From: JAYEJW01 sp034716535
Lineage (GTDB): Bacteria; Pseudomonadota; Gammaproteobacteria; Chromatiales; Chromatiaceae
Assembly: GCA_034716535.1 (NCBI GenBank)
Contig: JAYEJW010000489.1
Span: 1-7,899 of the forward strand
Direction: 5' to 3'
DNA length: 7,899 nucleotides
Under the pieces are notes generated by a model. It did no database searches. It was not told the DNA's origin and was given only the letters and a program-made list of their open reading frames with translations. The position numbers and the translations under genes are program-made. Positions 1-4,504 of the stretch are shown here, piece after piece; position 1 is the first letter of the stretch; each line of letters begins with the position of its first letter.

Positions 1-62
1 CATAGCATATTCTCCAAATTCGTGGATTAACAAAGAACATCAGGAAGAAACCACGATAAGCT

Positions 63-169
63 TCCTAACGTCATGGCTAGCCCGACCAATACCGCGCCAG
101 CCATGGACCTTCAATTAACTCATGAGCTCGGTGCGCGGTATTAGGTCGGCGCTGAGCCACTTGTTAGCG
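63..169 (-). other. attC-like recombination site (integron)
   Basis: The plus-strand left arm is tggct(74-78) agc(79-81) ccgacc(82-87) aataccgcgc(88-97). The right arm is gcgcggtatt(133-142) ggtcgg(144-149) gct(151-153) agcca(155-159). The arms pair over 24 bp. Three unpaired bases, a143, c150 and g154, all lie on the right arm. Outside the stem are short unpaired spacers (70-73 and 160-162) and the core heptamers tcctaac (63-69) and gttagcg (163-169). The loop is 35 nt. In classical attC sites (for example that of aadA) the extrahelical bases lie on the arm next to the cassette gene; here that is the side of the minus-strand genes, whose last stop codon is 18 nt away. The length of 107 bp is within the attC range. 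Deviation: the R'' box CGCTAAC and R' box GTTAGGA each miss the RYYYAAC/GTTRRRY consensus at outer positions. An ordinary terminator is less likely, given the bulges, spacers and core boxes. Confidence 0.68.
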
Positions 170-187
170 ACTTCTGCTTCCGGAAGA

Positions 188-661
188 TCAATGACGCCTC
201 CGATTGCCTTCAAAGAGACCCCCTGTTTCAGCGAGGTCTAGTGCATCGTAGTCCTTGGGCGGAAAGGACTCTCTTCGAATACGGCTCTTACAGGAAGCAC
301 AGAGCACCACAGGCCCGACATTAGACTCAGCATATCTCGTCGGGTTGTCGACGTTCGCACCACAACTGCAGCAAGAATACTTCCCCTGGAGCTTTGTACC
401 CCTTTGCGAGATTAGCTTTACAGCAACCCCCTGAAGCCGTGCAGGCCCATGACGCTGCTTCTTCCGCGCCTTTCTTTTTGGAATAGAAACCGTTTTCGGC
501 TTTTTCGTGGGCTTGGCTTTTCGGATTTGAACCTTCCGCTTTTTCGGGATTGATGATTTTTCAGCGTTCTTGGATTGCGAGCTTCTGGTAAATCCACAGT
601 GTTTACACGCATTGAGCTGATGTTTTTCTTTACCACACATAGGGCACGGTTCGTAAGCCAT
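188..661 (-). CDS. Basic zinc-ribbon-like hypothetical protein (157 aa)
   Basis: Function not recognised. Seen: an N-terminal cysteine cluster C6-x2-C9 ... C19-x2-C22 of zinc-ribbon type; a long lysine/arginine/proline-rich middle (about residues 31-75) with no predicted fold; and a second cluster C97-x2-C100 ... C121-x2-C124 (C98 is also a Cys), followed by an Arg-rich stretch (127-130). The last residues are three Arg and a His. Two metal-binding knuckles joined by a strongly basic tail suggest nucleic-acid binding, but this is inference. The ATG at 661 is preceded by GGGAG and AAGG motifs at workable spacing. It lies 40 nt after the stop of the upstream small gene, so the two are probably co-transcribed. 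The stop is 18 nt before the attC-like site, the usual place for a cassette gene. Lower GC and lysine-rich codon content set it apart from the operon at the right of the window. Confidence 0.7.
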   Translation of the reverse strand: MAYEPCPMCGKEKHQLNACKHCGFTRSSQSKNAEKSSIPKKRKVQIRKAKPTKKPKTVSIPKRKARKKQRHGPARLQGVAVKLISQRGTKLQGKYSCCSCGANVDNPTRYAESNVGPVVLCASCKSRIRRESFPPKDYDALDLAETGGLFEGNRRRH

Positions 662-701
662 TGAGCCTTGCTCCCTACCTTCGGACGTGATTGCGGAATT
701 C

Positions 702-1001
702 CTAATTCGGCATATCGATGCTCAGTGTAGCAGCACACTCTTGAGGCGACAGACCGGGAAAGTAGTAGTATCCCGCCTTAGCATATGTACCTTCGCCTTC
801 ATCTTTCGCGATCTCCAAAACGACAAGCGTGTATGGCGAATAGCGGCTTCGTTTTTTGTCAGGGTTGACGGCAGGTGGGTCTACGAAGTGCTTGCTGGCA
901 TGGTCGCCGAAGTGTTTCAAAAATTCCGATAGCGTGACCTGGATGCCTTGGGTAGTCCGGTCGAGGTCCGATCCCTCACGAGCAAAGAATAAGGTTGCCA
1001 T
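702..1001 (-). CDS. Hypothetical protein (99 aa), first gene of the cassette
   Basis: Function not recognised. The product is soluble, with no signal peptide, membrane segment or cysteine pair. It has an acidic/basic mixed centre, a possible amphipathic helix (SEFLKHFGDHASKHF) and an aromatic run (AGYYYFPGL) near the C-terminus. I prefer the ATG at 1001 (MATLFF) because it lies wholly inside the proposed cassette. An in-frame ATG at 1034 would add 11 residues. That codon sits directly across the proposed recombination point (its G is the last base before ^TTAGCG), so its use would depend on what the cassette is joined to. It has a GAAG motif 4 nt upstream, whereas the inner ATG has only a weak GAG. 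The gene ends 40 nt before the zinc-ribbon gene and both read toward the attC-like site. Homologues in other cassette arrays would settle reality and start. Confidence 0.6.
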   Translation of the reverse strand: MATLFFAREGSDLDRTTQGIQVTLSEFLKHFGDHASKHFVDPPAVNPDKKRSRYSPYTLVVLEIAKDEGEGTYAKAGYYYFPGLSPQECAATLSIDMPN

Positions 1002-1025
1002 TTTTGATGTACTCGTTTGGTTTGG

Positions 1026-1102
1026 CGCTAACATTGTTCTTCAACAGAATCTGTGTGTTCGGTACTAGAAAGATTCTACGCTAACTGTGCTAAACAGAAT
1101 CT
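1026..1102 (-). repeat. Direct repeats ending in the cassette-boundary heptamer; possible attI-like site
   Basis: On the minus strand two similar segments, 1102-1079 and 1052-1026, each begin with AGATTCTGT and end with GTTAGCG, spaced about 50 nt apart. AGATTCT also occurs inverted at 1077-1071 (plus AGATTCT), giving overlapping 7-8 bp foldbacks. The second copy ends at the proposed cassette boundary. There AAC, three bases, then GTTAGCG reproduces the spacing of the simple site in attI1 (AAC-AAA-GTTAGGC). No attC-like foldback could be found upstream of this boundary. The segment could therefore be a remnant attI, a secondary integration site, or an unrelated repeat. Confidence 0.35.
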
Positions 1103-1313
1103 TCGTTTGTCAAGATAGGCAGAAACGCTGAAACGTCCGACACAACAGCGAGCAGGATTCCGTGGTGTTTTCGAAGGAAGCTCCCAGTGCCCCGAGTAAA
1201 CAGCATAGCGCATCGGGGATTCCTGGGAATCCTAGAGTTGGTCGCCACGAGCTTTCCGTCTGCTTTTGGCGGAAGCCGGACATAGCGGAGGGTACTACTT
1301 TAGGGCCGGTGAG
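1103..1313. other. Intergenic region without a recognisable gene
   Basis: No convincing coding sequence is seen on either strand. It holds a short foldback, GGATTCC/GGAATCC (1217-1223 and 1226-1232), with a 2-nt loop. A perfect TTGACA on the minus strand (1113-1108) has no well-spaced -10 partner. The plus-strand part nearest 1314 may be further decayed sequence of the methyltransferase remnant, but I could not carry the similarity upstream with confidence. Confidence 0.4.
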
Positions 1314-1502
1314 ACCCTGAGTTGGCCTCTAACCAACCTGTGCAACCACCCCGCCCGCGTTGGCTCGACAACGCCCACAAGGCCCTAGACGCTGCCGTAG
1401 GCGGCCGCCTACGGCTGGGACGACTACACCCCCGAGATGCCCGAGAACGAAATCCTGTCCCGTCTGTTGGCCCTCAACCTCGAACGTTCGGGGCAAGCGT
1501 GA
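1314..1502 (+). pseudogene. Remnant of the C-terminus of a class I DNA methyltransferase (frameshifted)
   Basis: Read across frames, the plus strand gives LTNLCNH (1329-1349), then WLDNAHKALDAAV in a second frame (1361-1399), then, after one extra base at 1400, AAAYGWDD and EILSRLLALNLERSG, ending at TGA 1500-1502. This order matches the conserved C-terminal tail of large class I SAM-dependent DNA methyltransferases of type IIG/IIL-like restriction systems: T-L-x-N-L-Y-N, W-L-x-x-A-H-x-x-L-D-x-A-V-x-A-A-Y-G-W, then a short helix ending L-L-A-L-N-L-E-R. The catalytic and AdoMet-binding parts are absent. Two frame changes within 45 bp and no upstream gene show that it is dead. It points to a former restriction-modification locus lost by deletion. 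The family is recalled from memory, so confidence is moderate. Confidence 0.6.
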
Positions 1503-1669
1503 AGTTGAAGGGAGAGCGGTCGATCGATTCCCGGAAATCAACGAAAAGAACGCGCGGAATAAGGAAGAAGTATGGGAAGCGTGCGGGCTCAAGACGGATT
1601 TCTCTTTCGATGGCCCTTCCTCGCCGCCGCCCGAGGTTTTCGTAAGGTGTCGTTGGCTGTATACGAAAC
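1503..1669. other. Non-coding stretch downstream of the DUF2335 gene
   Basis: No supported gene. A weak foldback on the plus strand (CCTCG 1619-1623 with CGAGG 1632-1636) is followed by four T (1637-1640). It is too short to call a terminator. No good terminator for the minus-strand gene ending at 1670 is visible. Confidence 0.35.
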
Positions 1670-2161
1670 CTACTGAGGTTCGGTTTTGTCGTCAGCCGCA
1701 TTTGAGGGACGTGAGTTCTGAGAACGTCCCTTGATGAACGCTGCCACCAAACCGCCGATTGTGGCGCCCCCAACGATAGTGGAGGCTGCCGGATGCCCCA
1801 AGTAGCCGAGAACCCCGGCGGTAGCGAACGCGGCAAGGGCAACGAGAAACCCAAAAACCTGCCCTAGAACGGTCTCAAGCCGGTCGACTCCCAGCGCTTT
1901 CATGTTCAACTCGCGACGGTGCGCTGCTTCGCCTTCCGTAAGACGGAGAATCCGCTCTGGAAAGTCGGGCTCTATCTCTTTGTAGTGCTGAAGAATCTCG
2001 GGCGGCGGCAGAGGCCCGGAAAACCTAGCATGTACGAGTGCGCGCCGCTCTTCCTTATGTCCGCCTTTGCCAGCGTATTCTCCTTCGAGAGTCGCCGCTT
2101 CAACGGATTTTTCTTGCTCCGCGGTCGATTCAGCCGGCGTTGTGGGCTCGTGTTCGTCCAT
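1670..2161 (-). CDS. DUF2335 family membrane protein (163 aa)
   Basis: Recognised as a DUF2335 (predicted membrane protein) family member from the core SGPLPPPEILQHYKEI (about residues 48-63), the following R-I-L-R-L-T-E-x-E-A-x-H-R segment (70-82) and two C-terminal hydrophobic helices (about 100-121 and 125-143). The first ~45 residues are polar and acidic and probably disordered; the tail after 145 is polar. Molecular function is unknown. The family is common in proteobacterial accessory regions and its layout (soluble helix plus a two-helix hairpin) is holin-like in shape only. The ATG at 2161 is preceded by GGGGGGA at about 4 nt. An upstream TTG at 2209 would give 179 aa but lacks a reason to be preferred. 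Its 5' end overlaps the 89-aa gene by 32 nt, implying co-transcription and translational coupling. Confidence 0.82.
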   Translation of the reverse strand: MDEHEPTTPAESTAEQEKSVEAATLEGEYAGKGGHKEERRALVHARFSGPLPPPEILQHYKEIEPDFPERILRLTEGEAAHRRELNMKALGVDRLETVLGQVFGFLVALAAFATAGVLGYLGHPAASTIVGGATIGGLVAAFIKGRSQNSRPSNAADDKTEPQ

Positions 2162-2399
2162 TGGGTCCCCCCGTGGTCCTGCTGACTTTTCCCGGCGAGG
2201 TATTCTCAACGGACTGGAAAGCCCTGCCTTCAGTGGCTTTTTTGACGACTACACGCACATCATCGGCGACCCGAACAAAATCACCCTGCAGGCGTTCCAG
2301 GTCGCCATCTTTGTAAGTGTGTCGATAGACGCGCGGTTCTGGCGCAATGTCCAGAATGCTGCCAATGCCCTTAATGAAAAAGCGCAGCCGTTTGGTCAT
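2130..2399 (-). CDS. Small conserved-looking hypothetical protein (89 aa)
   Basis: No function recognised. The N-terminal half (MTKRLRFFIKGIGSILDIAPEP, quoted here in part: KGIGSILDIAP) is compact. It is followed by a D-G-D-x-E-R-L-x-G-D-F-x-R-V-A-D-D-V-R segment (about 32-49), a layout I have the impression of seeing in small phage- or island-borne proteins. The C-terminal third (from about 65) is Gly/Asn/Arg-rich and lies partly over the start of the DUF2335 gene. It has no signal peptide and no membrane span. The ATG at 2399 has a good ribosome-binding site (AGGGAGAG, about 7 nt upstream). It is the first gene of a two-gene unit with the DUF2335 protein, suggesting a shared role. Confidence 0.68.
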   Translation of the reverse strand: MTKRLRFFIKGIGSILDIAPEPRVYRHTYKDGDLERLQGDFVRVADDVRVVVKKATEGRAFQSVENTSPGKVSRTTGGPNGRTRAHNAG

Positions 2400-2430
2400 G
2401 ATTCACTCTCCCTTTGGAGGCCCCATTGGC

Positions 2431-2451
2431 GTCCATCCTGTTACATTGGAC
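2431..2451. promoter_or_regulatory. Inverted repeat in the leader of the 89-aa gene
   Basis: GTCCA (2431-2435) and TGGAC (2447-2451) form a 5-bp inverted repeat around an 11-nt centre. It can be extended outward with GCG/CGC if a 2-nt bulge is allowed. It sits about 30 nt upstream of the ATG, so it could be an operator half-site pair or a leader hairpin. Evidence is structural only. Confidence 0.25.
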
Positions 2452-2457
2452 ACGCGA

Positions 2458-2485
2458 AAAGCGGCGGAACGTCCCCGCCGGCTTT
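2458..2485. terminator. Bidirectional terminator-like hairpin
   Basis: AAAGCGGCGG (2458-2467) pairs with CCGCCG-CTTT (2475-2480 and 2482-2485) around a 7-nt loop with one bulged g (2481). On the minus strand the stem is followed by C then TTTT (2460-2457), and on the plus strand it ends in CTTT. It lies about 60 nt upstream of the minus-strand 89-aa gene. It could end transcription arriving from the tRNA side and insulate that gene, or act as an attenuator if the promoter lies further upstream. Confidence 0.5.
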
Positions 2486-2493
2486 GATAAATG

Positions 2494-2508
2494 GTAGCAC
2501 GGTGCTAC
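2494..2508. promoter_or_regulatory. Perfect 7-1-7 palindrome, operator-like
   Basis: GTAGCAC (2494-2500), one central g, and GTGCTAC (2502-2508) form a perfect palindrome. On the minus strand it lies just after a TTGAAG (-35-like) and just before ATTTATC, the position expected of a repressor-bound promoter. The -10 match is poor. No regulator gene is visible nearby. Short perfect palindromes of this kind are typical of operators for small DNA-binding repressors. Confidence 0.35.
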
Positions 2509-2727
2509 ACCTTCAATCATCCTGTGCAAGGGATTTCGGCCAGAGTTCGTCACCATTCCCCAACAGCCCTTGGTTCGAGGCTGAGTCCTGGCCCCGCGGG
2601 ACATAAGTGGTTAGATAAACGTGGAGTGTTCGCGCAAGATTGGGATGTTGCCAGATTGGATTTTCCCAAAGAAAAAGGGCTTGCCGACAACCCGGCGGAA
2701 GACTGATACCGCACGTTGCGACGGCGC
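2509..2727. other. Intergenic stretch, no gene supported
   Basis: Short open frames on both strands cross this stretch but none has a convincing start, ribosome site or recognisable protein. An isolated GTTAGAT heptamer (2610-2616) fits the integron core consensus but has no partner arm. Composition is intermediate between the cassette region and the GC-rich operon. Confidence 0.4.
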
Positions 2728-2756
2728 GGTACTACGAGGTACCAAATCAGGTACCA
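2728..2756. repeat. GGTAC repeats beside tRNA-Phe, possible integrase arm sites
   Basis: GGTAC occurs at 2728, 2738 and 2750. The last two are identical octamers AGGTACCA (2737-2744 and 2749-2756), 12 nt apart, and a related CTGGTGCC follows at 2772. A second pair of direct repeats, GGACGCGAAA (2762-2771 and 2781-2790), lies between these and the tRNA terminator. Clusters of short repeats next to the 3' end of a tRNA gene are what tyrosine-recombinase arm sites look like. No integrase and no second copy of the tRNA 3' end is seen here, so this is a suggestion. Confidence 0.3.
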
Positions 2757-2786
2757 CTGCGGGACGCGAAACTGGTGCCTGGACGC

Positions 2787-2812
2787 GAAAAGACGCGCAT
2801 AGGAGCGCGTCT
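2787..2812 (-). terminator. Intrinsic terminator of tRNA-Phe
   Basis: AGACGCGC (2791-2798) and GCGCGTCT (2805-2812) form a perfect 8-bp, GC-rich stem with a 6-nt loop. On the minus strand the stem's closing T (2791) and the next three T give a TTTT run. It lies 15 nt beyond the CCA end of the tRNA gene, in the right place and orientation to stop its transcript. Confidence 0.85.
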
Positions 2813-2827
2813 AAGTCCTTGTTTTAT

Positions 2828-2903
<76 letters not shown>

Positions 2904-2946
2904 GGTATCTGCATTGTACGTTAGCGCTCTCTCCGTCCCTGGCGCT

Positions 2947-3039
2947 ATGCCCAGCTCGCCATCCCTGACTCGCGTTCGTCGGACTTCCTTGGCCCACTGG
3001 ACCAAGGGTTCCTCCTCACCCAACTGAGCTACCTGGGCG
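2947..3039 (-). pseudogene. Partial tRNA-Phe copy / tRNA-like element upstream of tRNA-Phe
   Basis: The 20 bases 3020-3039 are identical to 2885-2904 of the true tRNA-Phe gene (5' acceptor strand, D stem and half the D loop). Similarity continues to about tRNA position 26 with three changes and then stops before the anticodon stem. Downstream on the minus strand a strong foldback replaces the anticodon arm: CCTTGGTCC/GGGCCAAGG, 9 bp with one G-T pair and a 3-nt loop (3007-2987). CTGGGCA (2954-2948) can pair with the 5' GCCCAG to close a 92-nt cloverleaf-like shape. There is no T arm and no CCA. It is most simply a decayed duplicate of tRNA-Phe, though the 3' closing match could be chance. Confidence 0.5.
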
Positions 3040-3091
3040 CATATCCCGCGAGCGGGAGCCGGATTCATCGTCCTGCAGACGAGAGTCGGAT

Positions 3092-3120
3092 ATTAAAGCG
3101 GCATGGCGGTTCTACGTCAA
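3092..3120 (-). promoter_or_regulatory. Sigma70-type promoter for the tRNA-Phe transcript
   Basis: On the minus strand TTGACG (3120-3115, 5 of 6 to consensus) and TTTAAT (3097-3092, 5 of 6) are separated by exactly 17 nt. The expected start is near 3085. The promoter begins about 20 nt after the yggX stop and reads through the partial tRNA copy into the intact tRNA-Phe, so the tRNA need not rely on read-through from the mutY-yggX operon. Confidence 0.7.
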
Positions 3121-3139
3121 GTTCGAGCCCGCTTTGTCC

Positions 3140-3409
3140 CTAACCCTGCGGCTTGTAGTCGGGCGGCAGGTCGGAGCCTTCGCCGAAGAAGAACTTCTCC
3201 ATCTGTTCTTCCAAGAACGCGCGCGCCTTGGGATCCATGGGGGTGAGGCGATTCTCGTTGATGAGCATGGTCTGATGGCGCAGCCAATCTTGCCAGGCTT
3301 GCTTGGAAGCGTTCTCGAAGATGCGTTTGCCAAGATCACCCGGGTAGGGCTGACGATCCAGACCTTCCGCTTCGCGGTTGAGCTTGACACATTGGACCAT
3401 TCGGCTCAT
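3140..3409 (-). CDS. yggX: Probable Fe(2+)-trafficking protein YggX
   Basis: The 89-aa product is the full YggX length (E. coli about 91 aa). Recognised features: the N-terminal M-S-R-M-V-Q-C7-V-K-L segment with the conserved single cysteine; E-G-L-D-x-x-P-Y-P-G-D-L-G (about 15-27); W-Q-D-W-L-x-H-Q-T-M-L-I-N-E (39-52); and an F-L-E-E-Q-M-E-K-F-F-F-G-E-G C-terminal helix. Family knowledge: a small cytosolic protein that helps protect Fe-S clusters from oxidative damage and is linked to Fe(II) handling. Its ATG overlaps the mutY stop by 4 nt (ATGA), so translation is coupled; a GAGAG motif lies about 6-8 nt upstream inside mutY. Pairing with MutY, itself an Fe-S enzyme, is a conserved gammaproteobacterial arrangement. 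It is last in the operon. Confidence 0.96.
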   Translation of the reverse strand: MSRMVQCVKLNREAEGLDRQPYPGDLGKRIFENASKQAWQDWLRHQTMLINENRLTPMDPKARAFLEEQMEKFFFGEGSDLPPDYKPQG

Positions 3410-4485
3410 ATCGATTCTCTCTGCTCGGTAAGTTTCAGCTCGGCGATTTCGTTAAGGATTCTGGTCACCGGCGCCGCCATCCCAACGGGCGTCGGGCGTT
3501 GCGGGTCGTACCAGCTCAACCGGTCGCCGTCGGCGACGACATCGGTCGTCGGTTCCAGCTCGACCTGTACGGGCGTGATGTCCAGGTGGAAGTGGGAGAA
3601 GGTATGACGTCGGGCGGAGAGCTTTTCAACCCGACGCGGTGCGGCCCCGAGGCGGTCGCGGCACCAGTGGGAAATCTCTATCTCAGGCGCGCACTCAGGC
3701 AGGCTCCACAGCCCGCCCCAGACCCCGGCTGGGGGGCGGCGCTCAAGGAGGATCTCCCCGTCTTTTCGGCACACCACCAGCATCCGGGTCTCACGCGTGG
3801 GTAGAGACTTGCGGGGCTTGGGGTACGGGAATGTCGTGGGTGTCCCGCGTGCCAGGCCCTGGCAACCATCGGCCATCGGACAGCGGCCGCAATCGGGATT
3901 CCCGCGGGTGCAGAGGGTGGCGCCCAAGTCCATCATGGCTTGGTTGTATGCGGCGACCCGCTGGTGCGGGGTGCAGGCCTCGGCGAGCTCCCACAGCTTG
4001 TTCAGCGCCGCGCTGCGACCCGGCCAGCCGGTGACGGCGAAGCAGCGGGACAGCACGCGCTTCACGTTGCCGTCCAGGATCGGGTGACGCTGTCCCGATG
4101 CCAGGGAAAGGATCGCGCCGGCGGTGGAGCGGCCGATCCCGGGCAGGGCCTGGACCTGTTCGAGCCTCCTCGGAAACTCACCGCCATGCTCCCCCGCGAT
4201 GAGACGCGCGGCCTTGTACAGGTTACGGGCCCGGGCGTAGTAGCCGAGTCCGGACCAAAGGTGCAGGACCTCGTCCTCGGCCGCTGCGGCCAGGTCTATT
4301 GCGGCGGGAAAGCGGGCCATGAACCGATCGAAATAGGGGGCGACCACCGAGACCCGGGTCTGCTGGAGCATGACCTCCGAGACCCAGACCCGATAAGGCG
4401 TGGGGTCGAGCTGCCAGGGTAGGTCCTTGCGGCCGTGCTCGTCGAACCAAGCGAGCACGGGTTCGGAGAAACGCCTCGGTTCCAT
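3406..4485 (-). CDS. mutY: A/G-specific adenine DNA glycosylase MutY
   Basis: MutY removes adenine mispaired with 8-oxoguanine (or G) as part of the GO base-excision repair system. The 359-aa product is the usual length. Catalytic residues fall at the E. coli positions: Glu37 in SEVMLQQTRV and Asp138 in PILDGNVKRVL. The helix-hairpin-helix is LPGIGRSTAG (114-123). The [4Fe-4S] ligands are C192-x6-C199-x2-C202-x5-C208. From about 229 the C-terminal NUDIX-like domain recognises 8-oxoG (LLERRPPAGVWGGLWSLPE, then R-R-H-T-F-S-H-F-H-L). All key residues are intact, so the gene should be functional. It starts 19 nt after the asmA-like gene and overlaps yggX by 4 nt. There is no strong Shine-Dalgarno before the ATG at 4485, so translation may depend on coupling to the gene upstream. 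Confidence 0.98.
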   Translation of the reverse strand: MEPRRFSEPVLAWFDEHGRKDLPWQLDPTPYRVWVSEVMLQQTRVSVVAPYFDRFMARFPAAIDLAAAAEDEVLHLWSGLGYYARARNLYKAARLIAGEHGGEFPRRLEQVQALPGIGRSTAGAILSLASGQRHPILDGNVKRVLSRCFAVTGWPGRSAALNKLWELAEACTPHQRVAAYNQAMMDLGATLCTRGNPDCGRCPMADGCQGLARGTPTTFPYPKPRKSLPTRETRMLVVCRKDGEILLERRPPAGVWGGLWSLPECAPEIEISHWCRDRLGAAPRRVEKLSARRHTFSHFHLDITPVQVELEPTTDVVADGDRLSWYDPQRPTPVGMAAPVTRILNEIAELKLTEQRESI

Positions 4486-4504
4486 GAAGAAGCAATCGGA
4501 CCGC

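Larger units (their letters stand above)
69..1031 (-). mobile_element. Putative integron gene cassette with two small genes
   Basis: Seen: on the minus strand the segment begins TTAGCG just after a G (1032). It contains two closely spaced same-strand genes and ends in an attC-like foldback site whose crossover G is at 69. Integron integrase cuts G^TTRRRY, so a cassette should begin with TTRRRY. In its circular form this must pair with the cassette's own R'' box. Here the R'' box (CGCTAAC, minus 169-163) and the heptamer at the proposed start (GTTAGCG, minus 1032-1026) are exact reverse complements, while the heptamer at the far boundary (GTTAGGA) is not. That match supports these limits independently of the fold. 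The cassette is 963 bp. The 40-bp gap between its two genes is too short for another attC, so both would travel together. There is no intI in the window, so this could be an integrase-less cluster or part of a larger array continuing left. The call is inference from structure. Confidence 0.62.

Noticed and set aside
687..932. Plus-strand 81-aa frame opposite the 99-aa cassette gene
   Set aside because: It lies antisense to a better-placed gene and lacks recognisable features.
1108..1113. Perfect TTGACA on the minus strand, candidate cassette promoter
   Set aside because: No -10 like sequence at 16-18 nt; the nearest good one (TAGAAT) is 29 nt away.
1079..1160. Possible upstream attC ending at the second GTTAGCG (1085-1079)
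   Set aside because: No CTAAC-type partner box or long imperfect foldback is present upstream on the minus strand; only short AGATTCT foldbacks.
1619..1640. Foldback plus four T on the plus strand
   Set aside because: Only a 5-bp stem and no confirmed gene upstream on that strand.
2610..2616. GTTAGAT, a perfect match to the integron core GTTRRRY
   Set aside because: No pairing arm with an RYYYAAC box was found within 150 bp, so it is taken as chance.
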